Below, piece after piece: positions 26,390 through 34,802 of a DNA stretch of 64,000 nt; position 1 is the stretch's first letter; every line of letters begins with the position of its first letter. Under the pieces are notes generated by a model, which did no database searches, was not told the origin of the DNA, and saw nothing but the letters and a program-made list of their open reading frames with translations. The stretch comes from Megasphaera stantonii. Lineage in GTDB: Bacteria > Bacillota > Negativicutes > Veillonellales > Megasphaeraceae. The position numbers were made by a program, and so were the translations under genes. The stretch lies in contig NZ_CP029462.1 in the NCBI RefSeq assembly GCF_003367905.1, positions 744,001-808,000 of the forward strand. The letters are read 5' to 3'.

Positions 26390-27447
26390 TCCTCATATTT
26401 CAAGATAACACATTGCCCTTCATAACACATAGATTCCCGTTCGCCATCTTCATTAAAAAAATCTATGCAGTATGGCAGACGTTCTATTTCTTCGATTTCT
26501 TTATCTTTAGCAATATCTGAAGTCGGCTTTCTAAGTGGTTCCATTTTATCTAAAATAGCGTCAGTATATTTAATGCCTTCTTCTATTTTTTCCGTATATA
26601 TGCAGCAGGAACGCAAATATGTATTAATTAATTCTAAAAGCTGTACATAAAAAGGTCTATCTTTTTCAATATTCATTCCCCTACGTATAGCCACCATCAA
26701 AGTAGATAGCAAATCTTTTTTGATAATCTTAAAGAACGCTTCAGTCACATTTTCAAATACATCATCATCGCTATCAATTACCAATGTATCGATAAATTTT
26801 TCCACATCATTTTTCAGCTTATCAAACATTTTAATATAAATAGCTTTTTGCTCAAAATCAGATTGCTTCAAATAATCCAAAATTGGCTTTATATGCAGTA
26901 CTGGCTGCAACTCGTTTTTAATAGCTTCAGCGTTTCCTGACAAAAGCAAGTTTCTTCTATTCTCTATTTGAAATGCTGTTAACAAAGAATCTTCCTCAGG
27001 CTGCGCCGGCACAGCCTGTTCTGAAACATTAAGTTCTAAGCTTTGATTTTTTTGCGCTTGTTGATTTATCTTTTCTTCCAGTGCCTCAAGTTTTTTATAT
27101 AATTGACAATTTTGCTTTTCATATAAATCAATGCGTTCACTCTGCTTCTTTGCAATATCTTCCAACGCTTTGATACGTTGCTGCAACTGACTCTGCCGTA
27201 TATTTTCTTTGCTCTTTTCCCTTAATTGTATAAGTTCTTTCTGCAAATCAGCAATTTGACCTTCCAGTGCTGCTATCTTTTCCTGTAATGGTTCAGCACT
27301 TTCCCTGGGCTTCTGATTTATGATGACATATACTTTTTCTTCTAACTGATCGTTATATGCAGTATCATTCTCTACAAACCACTGTATATATCTTTTCATA
27401 TCTTGAAAGGCACATGCTCGAATATACTGCCAAATAATTTGTCTCAT
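26386..27447 (-). CDS. GrpE-like coiled-coil partner of the divergent Hsp70
   Basis: A 353-residue protein. A coiled coil covers about residues 40-135 (KIAALEGQIADLQKELIQL and similar heptads). A helical and then beta C-terminal half follows (FYVQLLELINTYLRS, ending ESMCYEGQCVILKYEE). The C-terminal half aligns by eye with the protein at 28538-29329, including the GQCV motif near the end. This coiled coil plus head layout is that of GrpE nucleotide exchange factors, so a role in resetting the adjacent Hsp70 is inferred. AAAGGGGCG precedes the ATG. The IS30 element at 27478 lies only 30 bases upstream and now separates it from the rest of the operon. Confidence 0.65.
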   Translation of the reverse strand: MRQIIWQYIRACAFQDMKRYIQWFVENDTAYNDQLEEKVYVIINQKPRESAEPLQEKIAALEGQIADLQKELIQLREKSKENIRQSQLQQRIKALEDIAKKQSERIDLYEKQNCQLYKKLEALEEKINQQAQKNQSLELNVSEQAVPAQPEEDSLLTAFQIENRRNLLLSGNAEAIKNELQPVLHIKPILDYLKQSDFEQKAIYIKMFDKLKNDVEKFIDTLVIDSDDDVFENVTEAFFKIIKKDLLSTLMVAIRRGMNIEKDRPFYVQLLELINTYLRSCCIYTEKIEEGIKYTDAILDKMEPLRKPTSDIAKDKEIEEIERLPYCIDFFNEDGERESMCYEGQCVILKYEE

Positions 27448-27477
27448 ACTATAATCGCCCCTTTAATTTTTTTTACC

Positions 27478-28574
27478 GGCGAATTTACAATACAAGTGCA
27501 ACACCTATAAAAAATGACACATAGGTTTCTGATATAATAATGCTACCAAACAAAATCTATATCTCGGAGGAAACCTATGTGCCACTATCATCATCTTACT
27601 CTATCTGAACGAGAAAATCTACTCTTTTTTCGCGCGCAGTCCTATTCTATCTCTCGAATTGCGGCGGCCCTCGGCCGAGATAAATCCACGATCTCACGGG
27701 AACTACGCAGAAATACAGTGAACGGCAAGTATCTGCCCATCACCGCACAACAACAGTATGCCCGCCGCCGTAAGGCATGCAAGCCTCACAAGCGGTTAGA
27801 GAATGCCGAGCTATTCGCATTGGTTAAAAATCTCTTCCTGGTGCATCATTGGTCCCCAGAAGAAATTGCCGGACGCTTGCAGCTGGAACATCAGAAGGCA
27901 CTCCTTAGCTATGCAACGATTTACCGCGCCATATATGCCGGTATGTTTGATGAAACGTCGTCCTCCCATGGGTCCCGCGGTGCGGTCCGCCGCTTGCGGC
28001 ATCATGGAAAATCCCGGCATACCCGGCAATATCAGGAACGACGGGGTTCTATTCCCATCTCTCACGATATTTCGGAACGGCCAGCAGGAGCCGCTAACCG
28101 CTCCCGGCGAGGACATTGGGAATGTGATACCATAGCAGGAAAGACAGGAAAAGCCTGTCTGGTTACGTTGGTAGATAGAAAGAGCCTGTATCTGGTAGGA
28201 GGCAAAGCAGCCAAAAAGACAGCACAAGCCGTCAATACGGTATTGCTTCAGGTACTGCAAGGGCAACCTGTAAAAAGCCTTACGCCGGACAGAGGAAAAG
28301 AGTTCGCCCATCATGCCGCTGTCACGGAGGCCTTGAACGGCGTGCCGTTTTATTTCCCGCCGCCGCATCAGCCCTGGCAGCGGGAAGCAACGAAAATACC
28401 AATGGCCTAGTCCGAGAGTATTTCCCGAAAGGGACGGACATCACACTCGTTCCAGAAGCCTATGTGCAAGCTGTTTTTGCAGAACTAAATCGCCGTCCCC
28501 GAAAATGTTTAGGATACAAAACGCCATACGAAGTACATTACTCTAAAAAGTTGCACTTAGCTTGACAATTCGCC
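27478..28574 (+). mobile_element. IS30-family insertion sequence, copy 1 (transposase frameshifted)
   Basis: An element of 1097 bases, nearly identical to copy 2 at 43362-44459. The imperfect 25-bp ends are GGCGAATTTACAATAC and so on at 27478-27502, and the inverted end at 28550-28574. Outer GGCGAATT and inner AAGTGCAAC match exactly. CC on each side is the likely 2-bp target duplication. It differs from copy 2 by T28187 (G in copy 2) and by a G lost from a run of four at 28382-28384. It is inserted against the direction of the injection cluster, between two GrpE-like genes. Confidence 0.93.
27577..28565 (+). pseudogene. IS30 transposase, broken by a one-base deletion
   Basis: The first 269 or so codons match the intact transposase of copy 2. 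Loss of one G in the run at 28382-28384 shifts the frame, and the ribosome stops at 28410 after 277 codons. The catalytic Glu region that follows in copy 2 (NENTNGLVREYF) is thus out of frame. One substitution, Leu for Arg in RKSLYLVG, also differs. It is probably inactive, although its ends can still be moved by the intact copy. Confidence 0.92.
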
Positions 28575-29329
28575 CCCCAAACAACACATTGTCCTTCAAG
28601 AAAAGCCAATTCGCATTCATCATCCCCATCGATATAGGTTACAAAGTGCGGCTGCAATTCTATTTCATCGATTATATTGAACCATTGTTCTTCCTGTGTT
28701 TCTTTCTTCAAAATCTTAAATATTTCTATTAATTCTACTTTCCTATCATCGTTTACTACTTCCATTTCCCGGATCGAACGGCCTTCTCTAACCGGATGAG
28801 CCTTCACATATATCTGCTCTAAATACGCTTCTATAGCCCTGTGAAGCCGCCCATAAAAAGCTCTGCTTTCTTCTTCACTTCCCCTCATACCCCGATAGGC
28901 ACCGATTATAAAATTCACCAAGTACTTTCTAATGAGCCCAAGTATAGTATCTACTACATTTTCTGTTGTTTCTTCATCAAATTCCTTAATCTTGTCAAGT
29001 ACCTTACTCACCCGTTCCCTATAATTCTCGATATATTTAATATACTCTTTTCCCATGGTATTTTCTCTTAAAACCTGCAGTATAGGGTCTATATGCTTTA
29101 CTTTGGCCATATATTCAGCAAAATGCTCTCTATCTCTCAAATCAAGCGGCACGGACTGAACAAAATTATCAGCAGAAACCGGTTGTTTCTTTAAAAGCGG
29201 CACAAGCCCTTCTGGAGCCTTTTTTACTAGAACAGGATATCGTTCTCTCAACCTTTTTAATACAACCGCCCTATTCCATGATTTATAAGCAACATATTGA
29301 TTTCTCAAATGCTCTACTAACAGACTCAC
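28538..29329 (-). CDS. GrpE-like partner of Hsp70, last codons replaced by IS30
   Basis: A 263-residue protein, helical, homologous by eye to the C-terminal half of the protein at 26386-27447 (AFYGRLHRAIEAYLEQ versus FYVQLLELINTYLRS, and FLEGQCVVW versus YEGQCVILK). It starts with GTG overlapping the TGA of the Hsp70 gene upstream, so the two are translationally coupled. The final residues after VVWG are encoded by the IS end. Removing the IS and one CC gives VVWGKKN and a stop, followed by the next gene 16 bases on. Hence only three native residues were lost, and the protein is probably still functional. Role inferred: nucleotide exchange factor. Confidence 0.7.
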   Translation of the reverse strand: MSLLVEHLRNQYVAYKSWNRAVVLKRLRERYPVLVKKAPEGLVPLLKKQPVSADNFVQSVPLDLRDREHFAEYMAKVKHIDPILQVLRENTMGKEYIKYIENYRERVSKVLDKIKEFDEETTENVVDTILGLIRKYLVNFIIGAYRGMRGSEEESRAFYGRLHRAIEAYLEQIYVKAHPVREGRSIREMEVVNDDRKVELIEIFKILKKETQEEQWFNIIDEIELQPHFVTYIDGDDECELAFLEGQCVVWGANCQAKCNFLE

Positions 29330-30918
29330 TCTAAATCACTCTCTTTCTTAACTGACACGCTACCGCTTTGAATCGTATTACCAGTTCCGTCTTTAACAGT
29401 AGCTACAGCAGCCAGCGTGTCATCTTTTTGTATTGTAATCTCTACGTCTATGACTGTATTATCTTTCTGCAATCCTGCCGGCAAATCATCGATAATCAAC
29501 GTATCAATCAGGGTTATGCCGTTGTCATCAATCCGTACAGCTTTGGGAAAATTTTTTACATCACATTCATAAAGGTGTATTTCTAACCGCTGCTGTCCAT
29601 CGTGCATTAACTTAAACCTTCTCGTCTTGCTGCAAGGCAGAGGCTCATTTTCTGGAATAATCGCCTGGAACTTGCCATATTGCACACCTGATGTTACGGC
29701 TATGCCAGTCTGTACATTCGTCTTCCCATCGTGAAGTTCGTCTGCTAGGTCACATTCAGCTAAAATGGTTGCCCCTCGTGAAATCAGCGTCGACACATCA
29801 TCACCATATATGATTTCATCTTTAACGAGTTTATCCTCCAAGGATTTTTTGACGAAAGGTATATTGGAACTGCCGCCGGCCAATACAATAGGACTGATAT
29901 TTTCTACACCCATCTCCCTGGCTTCTTCAATGGTCCGAATCGTAATATCAATAGTTCTCTGCACATCTCTGCTAATATATCGTTCTAATTCATTGCGAGA
30001 AAATTCTGCCTCATACATAGCCGAAGTACCGTCATCTAGCCAAATATTGCATACTTTCCTCGCTTCCGCCGATTCTGATAATTCCTCTTTAATGACATCT
30101 GCTGCTTGCCATATTGCTAACATATTTTGACGATAGTGAATGAGAGGCATTGTATAATATGACTCGTCGAATTCATCTTCCGAAAAAGGTAATTCCATGC
30201 CATACTCATCATTAATCCGATTCAGTAATTCTTCAGCCAGACGATCCGTCAGCGTATTGCCGCCTAAGTTCTTGTCGCCGTTCGTTGCAATTTCCTGAAA
30301 TTTATTTCCTTCTTTGCGAATAATTGACACATCAAAAGTACCGCCGCCAAAATCATAGACCAAAATCGCCTTGTCCTGAATATCCCCCTCGTCCAATCCC
30401 ATATCTTCCTGGCAGGCTACTGCCGCCGCCGTCGGTTCTGCCACTAATTTAGCGGTTTTAAACCCTGCATCTTTAGCTGCCTTCTTAATCGCTGCTTTAT
30501 CAGTTGAATTAAATTTAGCCGGAACAGTAATAACCGTTTTATCGATGCACCCTTCTATCGGACCGAATTCTTTTATCAATTTTTCTTCTATGCCGTGAAC
30601 AATTTCATTTAAAAATAAACGCGCTACTTCACGAGGTCGAATGGAAAATGTGTCCCCATTTTCTGCTGTAACGACAATCTTTTCTTTTTCACCAATTTTA
30701 GGCTTAAAATTCAAAACCCCCGCTTGTTTTTGGTTATCGAATATAATAAGTCTTTTAGCTAAGCTGCCTATGACGTATTCATTTTTACTATAAAAATAGA
30801 TAGCTGAGGGAATAATTTCGTCGCCTTTATATTTTAACTGGCGTAATTTCCCTTTTTTATTAAAATATGAAACGACTGTATTCGTCGTTCCAAAATCAAT
30901 TCCTATTTCCTTTCCCAT
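29326..30918 (-). CDS. Canonical-type Hsp70 (DnaK-like) of the injection cluster
   Basis: A 530-residue DnaK relative with all ATPase signatures intact: IGIDFGTTNTVVSYFNK, VYDFGGGTFDVSIIRKE, and VLAGGSSNIPFVKKSL. A shortened substrate-binding beta domain follows (NEPLPCSKTRRFKLMHDGQQ onwards). The helical lid of housekeeping DnaK (about 640 residues) is missing. The absence of grpE, dnaJ and hrcA nearby also argues against it being the general chaperone. It follows the two putative baseplate genes and is coupled to a GrpE-like gene downstream by a GTGA overlap. Confidence 0.88.
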   Translation of the reverse strand: MGKEIGIDFGTTNTVVSYFNKKGKLRQLKYKGDEIIPSAIYFYSKNEYVIGSLAKRLIIFDNQKQAGVLNFKPKIGEKEKIVVTAENGDTFSIRPREVARLFLNEIVHGIEEKLIKEFGPIEGCIDKTVITVPAKFNSTDKAAIKKAAKDAGFKTAKLVAEPTAAAVACQEDMGLDEGDIQDKAILVYDFGGGTFDVSIIRKEGNKFQEIATNGDKNLGGNTLTDRLAEELLNRINDEYGMELPFSEDEFDESYYTMPLIHYRQNMLAIWQAADVIKEELSESAEARKVCNIWLDDGTSAMYEAEFSRNELERYISRDVQRTIDITIRTIEEAREMGVENISPIVLAGGSSNIPFVKKSLEDKLVKDEIIYGDDVSTLISRGATILAECDLADELHDGKTNVQTGIAVTSGVQYGKFQAIIPENEPLPCSKTRRFKLMHDGQQRLEIHLYECDVKNFPKAVRIDDNGITLIDTLIIDDLPAGLQKDNTVIDVEITIQKDDTLAAVATVKDGTGNTIQSGSVSVKKESDLE

Positions 30919-30934
30919 ACATATAGGCCCTTTC

Positions 30935-31585
30935 TCAATATATAATAACTTGATCTATCTTCATCGTTTGCTCTTGTCCAATGAATCCAATATGCTGATC
31001 CCAAAAGATTTCTATCCCAGCAGTCACGTCAAAAAACAAATCCCGGATTAAATTAAGTTTGTTTTCCATTTCGCTTGTCTTTATATGCGGAATATATAAA
31101 AGAAATTTTCTTTCATAGCCATAATAGTACAATTGCGTATACCCTAGAAAATTCGTTACTGCTTCGCAAAAAAAACTCTTTTTATTCCTCATTATTCTCT
31201 TTTTCCTAAGCAAATTCAAAAGCTGTTTTTTTTCAGTTTCCGTCAGCAGTAAATACATTTTCCTCACATTGATACCCCAATGTCCCTGCAAAATTTCTTG
31301 TTCAATCCCTCTTTCCATGAGCAGGCAAAATCGCATTCCTGCCATGTAATCTAAATAGGCTAAATAATGGTATAATATATTTTCTATCTCTTTTACAACT
31401 TTTTCATCTATTATTTCATCCTGCCACGCCTTAAGCAAAGCAGAAAAAACAGGTTCAAAGCGAAAAAGCGGACTTACCACTACGCAGTTACCATTATCCT
31501 CTTGTACCTCTGAATATGGTTCTGCAAGTTGTTTCGGAACGTTATATCTCTTTGTTTCATCATATACCTGCCATAAATATTTCAT
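30935..31585 (-). CDS. Cluster protein, putative baseplate component
   Basis: About 216 residues starting MKYLWQVYDETKRYNVPKQL. The ATG at 31585 overlaps the stop of the upstream gene (ATGA), so this start is preferred to an earlier opening. The C-terminal part is beta-strand rich (KFLLYIPHIKTSEMENKLNL, then IGFIGQEQTMKIDQVIIY), reminiscent of the small wedge proteins of contractile tails, but I cannot match it to TssE, TssG or gp53 with confidence. Position directly after the spike gene and its partner supports a baseplate role by analogy with T6SS and phage order. Confidence 0.5.
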   Translation of the reverse strand: MKYLWQVYDETKRYNVPKQLAEPYSEVQEDNGNCVVVSPLFRFEPVFSALLKAWQDEIIDEKVVKEIENILYHYLAYLDYMAGMRFCLLMERGIEQEILQGHWGINVRKMYLLLTETEKKQLLNLLRKKRIMRNKKSFFCEAVTNFLGYTQLYYYGYERKFLLYIPHIKTSEMENKLNLIRDLFFDVTAGIEIFWDQHIGFIGQEQTMKIDQVIIY

Positions 31586-32847
31586 ACCTCTTCCCTTTCT
31601 GTAACGCCTATCCAAGTAAATTCAGGATAGTGTTGTTCCATGAAATGCAACACATAATTTGCATAATCTGTTAAAAAAATTCCCTCTCCCTCAAACATAA
31701 CAATACAACAAGGCTTATAGCGCAAATCCGTCAAATACAATTCATTTTGATTGGCAAAGTACCTATGCCCTCTTTTATACCGAAGAATAACTTTACGATT
31801 TTCTCGATTTCTTTTTACTACACAGCAAAATTCACAAGAAAAATTTTTATGCTGAAATCTGGATAATACTTGCGTAATATCGGCTCTAGTCCGCAGAGGT
31901 ATGGCTGTATCAAATCTTTCATTTCGGAACTTATTTTCAAAACATATTTCTTCACCTTTCACATCATGAATGCTAACCTTTTTATACTGAATATCTTCCA
32001 GTTCTTCATGACAAAAAATTTCTATCTTATCTTGTCCCTTGCGAATTTCGTCACAAGGAGCCAAGGGATATATAAATGCAGCAGCGTGAGTATCCTCATA
32101 AAAATATTCATATCCGCCTGTATCCTGGCTTTGATGCAGAGGCGGCAGGCCTGTTTCACTATCTTCTACTTCAATATTCCACATCAGGCAATATTCTGTC
32201 AGCAAAACATTCTTTAATCCATTTTCTTCAAGACGGAAGTTAACCGGCCAATGATGTTGCCATAGGTCTTGTACATCCACATTTTCCAATCGTATATCAA
32301 CAGCATGCCGCGCATACGGCGAATATATGACCGGCTTGGTAATATGATACATATCAGCTAAGAAAAATAATAAATTTTCTTGTTCAATAAATCGATAGTG
32401 AGGCACTAAAGAATATGTAAATTCTCTAGTATCGTTATCACAGCAAATAGTGCCTGTATATGTTCTGCTGCAAATTTCAGATAACTTATCATATGTGCAA
32501 TTTAAGAAAAATTGACATTCCTGCTGATAAAACGCTGCATCATATTCCATAGAATCAGCAATCCCAAAAAGACTATTGCCTACATGAATTTCCTGGAATC
32601 CTCTTTCTGCCATTTTCGCAATATCATTTTTTTTTACCAACACGGTAGTAATGTTCCACACTACGCTCCAATCATTCTGCACTGCGGCAAAAAAATTATT
32701 TACTCTCTTTTCTACACGCTGTAATACAATATCTTCATATATCGATAAAGCAGAAAATGTGCTAGTCAGTATTTTTTTTAATTCGCTATCTTTTATAGTT
32801 GATTTTTCGATAATATCAGTAATCTTACTCTGTAAATTACGTTCCAT
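31582..32847 (-). CDS. Cluster protein, putative large baseplate (TssF/gp6-like) component
   Basis: A 421-residue protein with no recognised family. The N-terminal 90 residues are helical and the rest is mixed and beta-rich, with many aromatic and Cys residues (CEFCCVVKRNRENRK). It is placed 17 bases downstream of the VgrG-like spike gene and coupled to the next gene by an overlap. In T6SS and phage P2 the spike neighbours are wedge proteins, so a baseplate wedge is a reasonable hypothesis based on order alone. AATGGAGAAGTAAAG precedes the ATG. Confidence 0.48.
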   Translation of the reverse strand: MERNLQSKITDIIEKSTIKDSELKKILTSTFSALSIYEDIVLQRVEKRVNNFFAAVQNDWSVVWNITTVLVKKNDIAKMAERGFQEIHVGNSLFGIADSMEYDAAFYQQECQFFLNCTYDKLSEICSRTYTGTICCDNDTREFTYSLVPHYRFIEQENLLFFLADMYHITKPVIYSPYARHAVDIRLENVDVQDLWQHHWPVNFRLEENGLKNVLLTEYCLMWNIEVEDSETGLPPLHQSQDTGGYEYFYEDTHAAAFIYPLAPCDEIRKGQDKIEIFCHEELEDIQYKKVSIHDVKGEEICFENKFRNERFDTAIPLRTRADITQVLSRFQHKNFSCEFCCVVKRNRENRKVILRYKRGHRYFANQNELYLTDLRYKPCCIVMFEGEGIFLTDYANYVLHFMEQHYPEFTWIGVTEREEV

Positions 32848-32863
32848 CTTTACTTCTCCATTA

Positions 32864-34300
32864 TTAAGAAATATGCACAGTCCTGCCCTGCAAATTCAAA
32901 GAACTGTTGCTTTTTACAGTTGCAGAACCGCCAGATTCCATGTGCACCTTGCTATTTCCTTTGATTTGTATCGTCTTAGCCTGCTGATCTACTGTACTAT
33001 CAGCCTGAATTAGAATGCCATTTTTCTGCAAAACTAATTCGTTTTCAGCCGTTTTTAATAATATTTTATCTTCATCTATACAAACCTGGTTGCTGCCTAC
33101 ACATAATTCAATTTTATTTTCATCCATATATATTTTATTTTCAAATGAATGCAGCTCTAAAGAATTATTTTTCCAAAAGATACGCTGCTTCGTATTATTT
33201 CCAATATATTTTTCTTCTACATTGCTGCATTCTTCATCTAAAGCTTCCTGCCGTAATGCCGAATATGCAAAACAAGTTCCATTAGTGAAGAGAATTTCGA
33301 CTACATCTCCTACATCAGGAAGAAAAACAATACCTCCCCGTTTTCCGCCATAGAAAGTACCATAATCAAACCAAGCCCTCTTACTTTCAGTTCGGTCCAT
33401 ATCTTCTACATAGTCATCAATAAATTCAACCTGAATCCGGCCTCTATGTTCCGGATCTTTCACATTAGTAACCCGAGCTTTAAGCTTTATCGTTTTTTCC
33501 AAAGAAAACTTATCCGCCCCTTTAGGTATATCTTTCTTTTTCAATTCTTCAATTTCATATGTAAATTCAGTGCTTTCGTGTACTTTCCTTACAGTAACAG
33601 CTGTAATTACATATTTTGTACTGCTTTTTCCTAATGTTACAATACGCCCTAATTCAATATACTTTTGAAGTTTTATATCTTGACTGTACCATTTCTTCTT
33701 TCCTCTGCACTGCTGTTTGTATTTAGAGGCAATAATCTCCTCATTTTCTATCTTCATTACCCGCTGATTTATATTAACATCATCAATGGCGATAATAACT
33801 TTATCTGCAAATACGTCATTAACCCACAGGTGCGTCTGACAGCACGCAGCTATACGCTGTATAAAAGCGAAATCAGTTTCTTGACTTTGTACTGCAACAG
33901 CTTCATAAATTTCTGTCTTTAATTTGTCTGCCAGACGCAGCTCGCACGCTGATAGTGCGAGCCGCTGTGCTGACAGCAAATCACAAAATTTCTTTTGCGG
34001 ATCTTGAAATATTCTGTTTTTTTCATCTTGATCTAAAAGCACAGAAAGGGATGTCAAGGTTACATCAAGGGATGTAACCGAATACGTTTTTTCAATACTG
34101 ATTTCCTGAATAATGCCATTGAAAACAGGCATGCCATCGTCTAACTGCACTAAAGCTGCAGTTCCTGCCATCGTTGCATACTTATCTGCTGTATCCTCTG
34201 ATATGGCAGCGCTGAAATGACAGCAACTATGGCCGTCTCTCTGCTTGTGCAGTTCAAATTCATCAATATAAAACACGTCGTCAAATCCCTTGATCTTCAT
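32864..34300 (-). CDS. VgrG-like spike protein (gp27-gp5 type)
   Basis: A 478-residue protein. Residues 1-about 230 resemble the gp27-like hub (FYIDEFELHKQRDG; AVQSQETDFAFIQRIAACC is the 'S.FDFIxR' hallmark of VgrG and late control D proteins). From about 250 an OB fold of gp5 type appears: ARVTNVKDPEHRGRIQVEF, then GIVFLPDVGDVVEILF. A repetitive beta tail ends in NSSLNLQGRTVHIS, fitting a short triple-stranded needle. It would form the central trimeric spike at the tip of the tube, carrying the PAAR-like tip protein encoded upstream. AAAGGAGAGCGGCA precedes the ATG. Confidence 0.88.
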   Translation of the reverse strand: MKIKGFDDVFYIDEFELHKQRDGHSCCHFSAAISEDTADKYATMAGTAALVQLDDGMPVFNGIIQEISIEKTYSVTSLDVTLTSLSVLLDQDEKNRIFQDPQKKFCDLLSAQRLALSACELRLADKLKTEIYEAVAVQSQETDFAFIQRIAACCQTHLWVNDVFADKVIIAIDDVNINQRVMKIENEEIIASKYKQQCRGKKKWYSQDIKLQKYIELGRIVTLGKSSTKYVITAVTVRKVHESTEFTYEIEELKKKDIPKGADKFSLEKTIKLKARVTNVKDPEHRGRIQVEFIDDYVEDMDRTESKRAWFDYGTFYGGKRGGIVFLPDVGDVVEILFTNGTCFAYSALRQEALDEECSNVEEKYIGNNTKQRIFWKNNSLELHSFENKIYMDENKIELCVGSNQVCIDEDKILLKTAENELVLQKNGILIQADSTVDQQAKTIQIKGNSKVHMESGGSATVKSNSSLNLQGRTVHIS

Positions 34301-34336
34301 TGCCGCTCTCCTTTGAAAATTACGTATTAAATAATA

Positions 34337-34780
34337 TCAACAAGATGCTGTGTTAATATTGTCTAAATAATTTTCCTTCTGCGTAAGTTCTAGTTCAAAT
34401 GTACATTTTTTATCTTCTTTTTCATAATGTTCTATGTAGTCTACTACAAACATCTTTTCAAATTTATAACTGCGTACAACATTGTTTTCTGAACTCTTAA
34501 TTTCAATTTCTACAGTTCTGTACCATTGATCTTGATTTGGATCTCGAGTCCAGTTAAACACAGCTATCAGCTTGTCCGTTATTTCCGGCTTTATTTCCCC
34601 GCATATTTTCAGCTTTGCTAGCATAGAATTAGATTTTTGCCTTACATCATCATCGGTCGTATCAAAAGAAATATTCACTTCCGTAATGATCTGTTTCTCA
34701 TCCTTGTCACCATCCATCGTCTTGCCAAATTCAATAATGTTTTTGCCGTCGCTTGGAACTATTGTTACTGTGTATAACAT
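34337..34780 (-). CDS. Hcp-like tube protein
   Basis: About 147 residues, all-beta by composition, beginning MLYTVTIVPSDG and ending with FVVDYIEHYEKEDKKCTFEL. The size, the strand pattern and the place between sheath and spike genes fit the tube protein (Hcp or gp19 fold) of contractile machines. Direct family assignment by eye is moderate. ATG at 34780 is preferred because GGGAGAGG lies five bases upstream; the earlier opening would overlap the sheath gene stop. High yield would be expected, as the tube is the most abundant part. Confidence 0.68.
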   Translation of the reverse strand: MLYTVTIVPSDGKNIIEFGKTMDGDKDEKQIITEVNISFDTTDDDVRQKSNSMLAKLKICGEIKPEITDKLIAVFNWTRDPNQDQWYRTVEIEIKSSENNVVRSYKFEKMFVVDYIEHYEKEDKKCTFELELTQKENYLDNINTASC

Positions 34781-34802
34781 AAATACCTCTCCCTTCTTAT
34801 AA

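Noticed and set aside
28382-28384. Programmed frameshift in IS30 copy 1
   Set aside because: The intact copy 2 encodes the transposase in one frame, so the missing G in copy 1 is a simple mutation.
29326-30918. Housekeeping dnaK
   Set aside because: It is shorter than DnaK, lacks the helical lid, and has no hrcA, grpE or dnaJ operon around it. It is translationally coupled to cluster genes.
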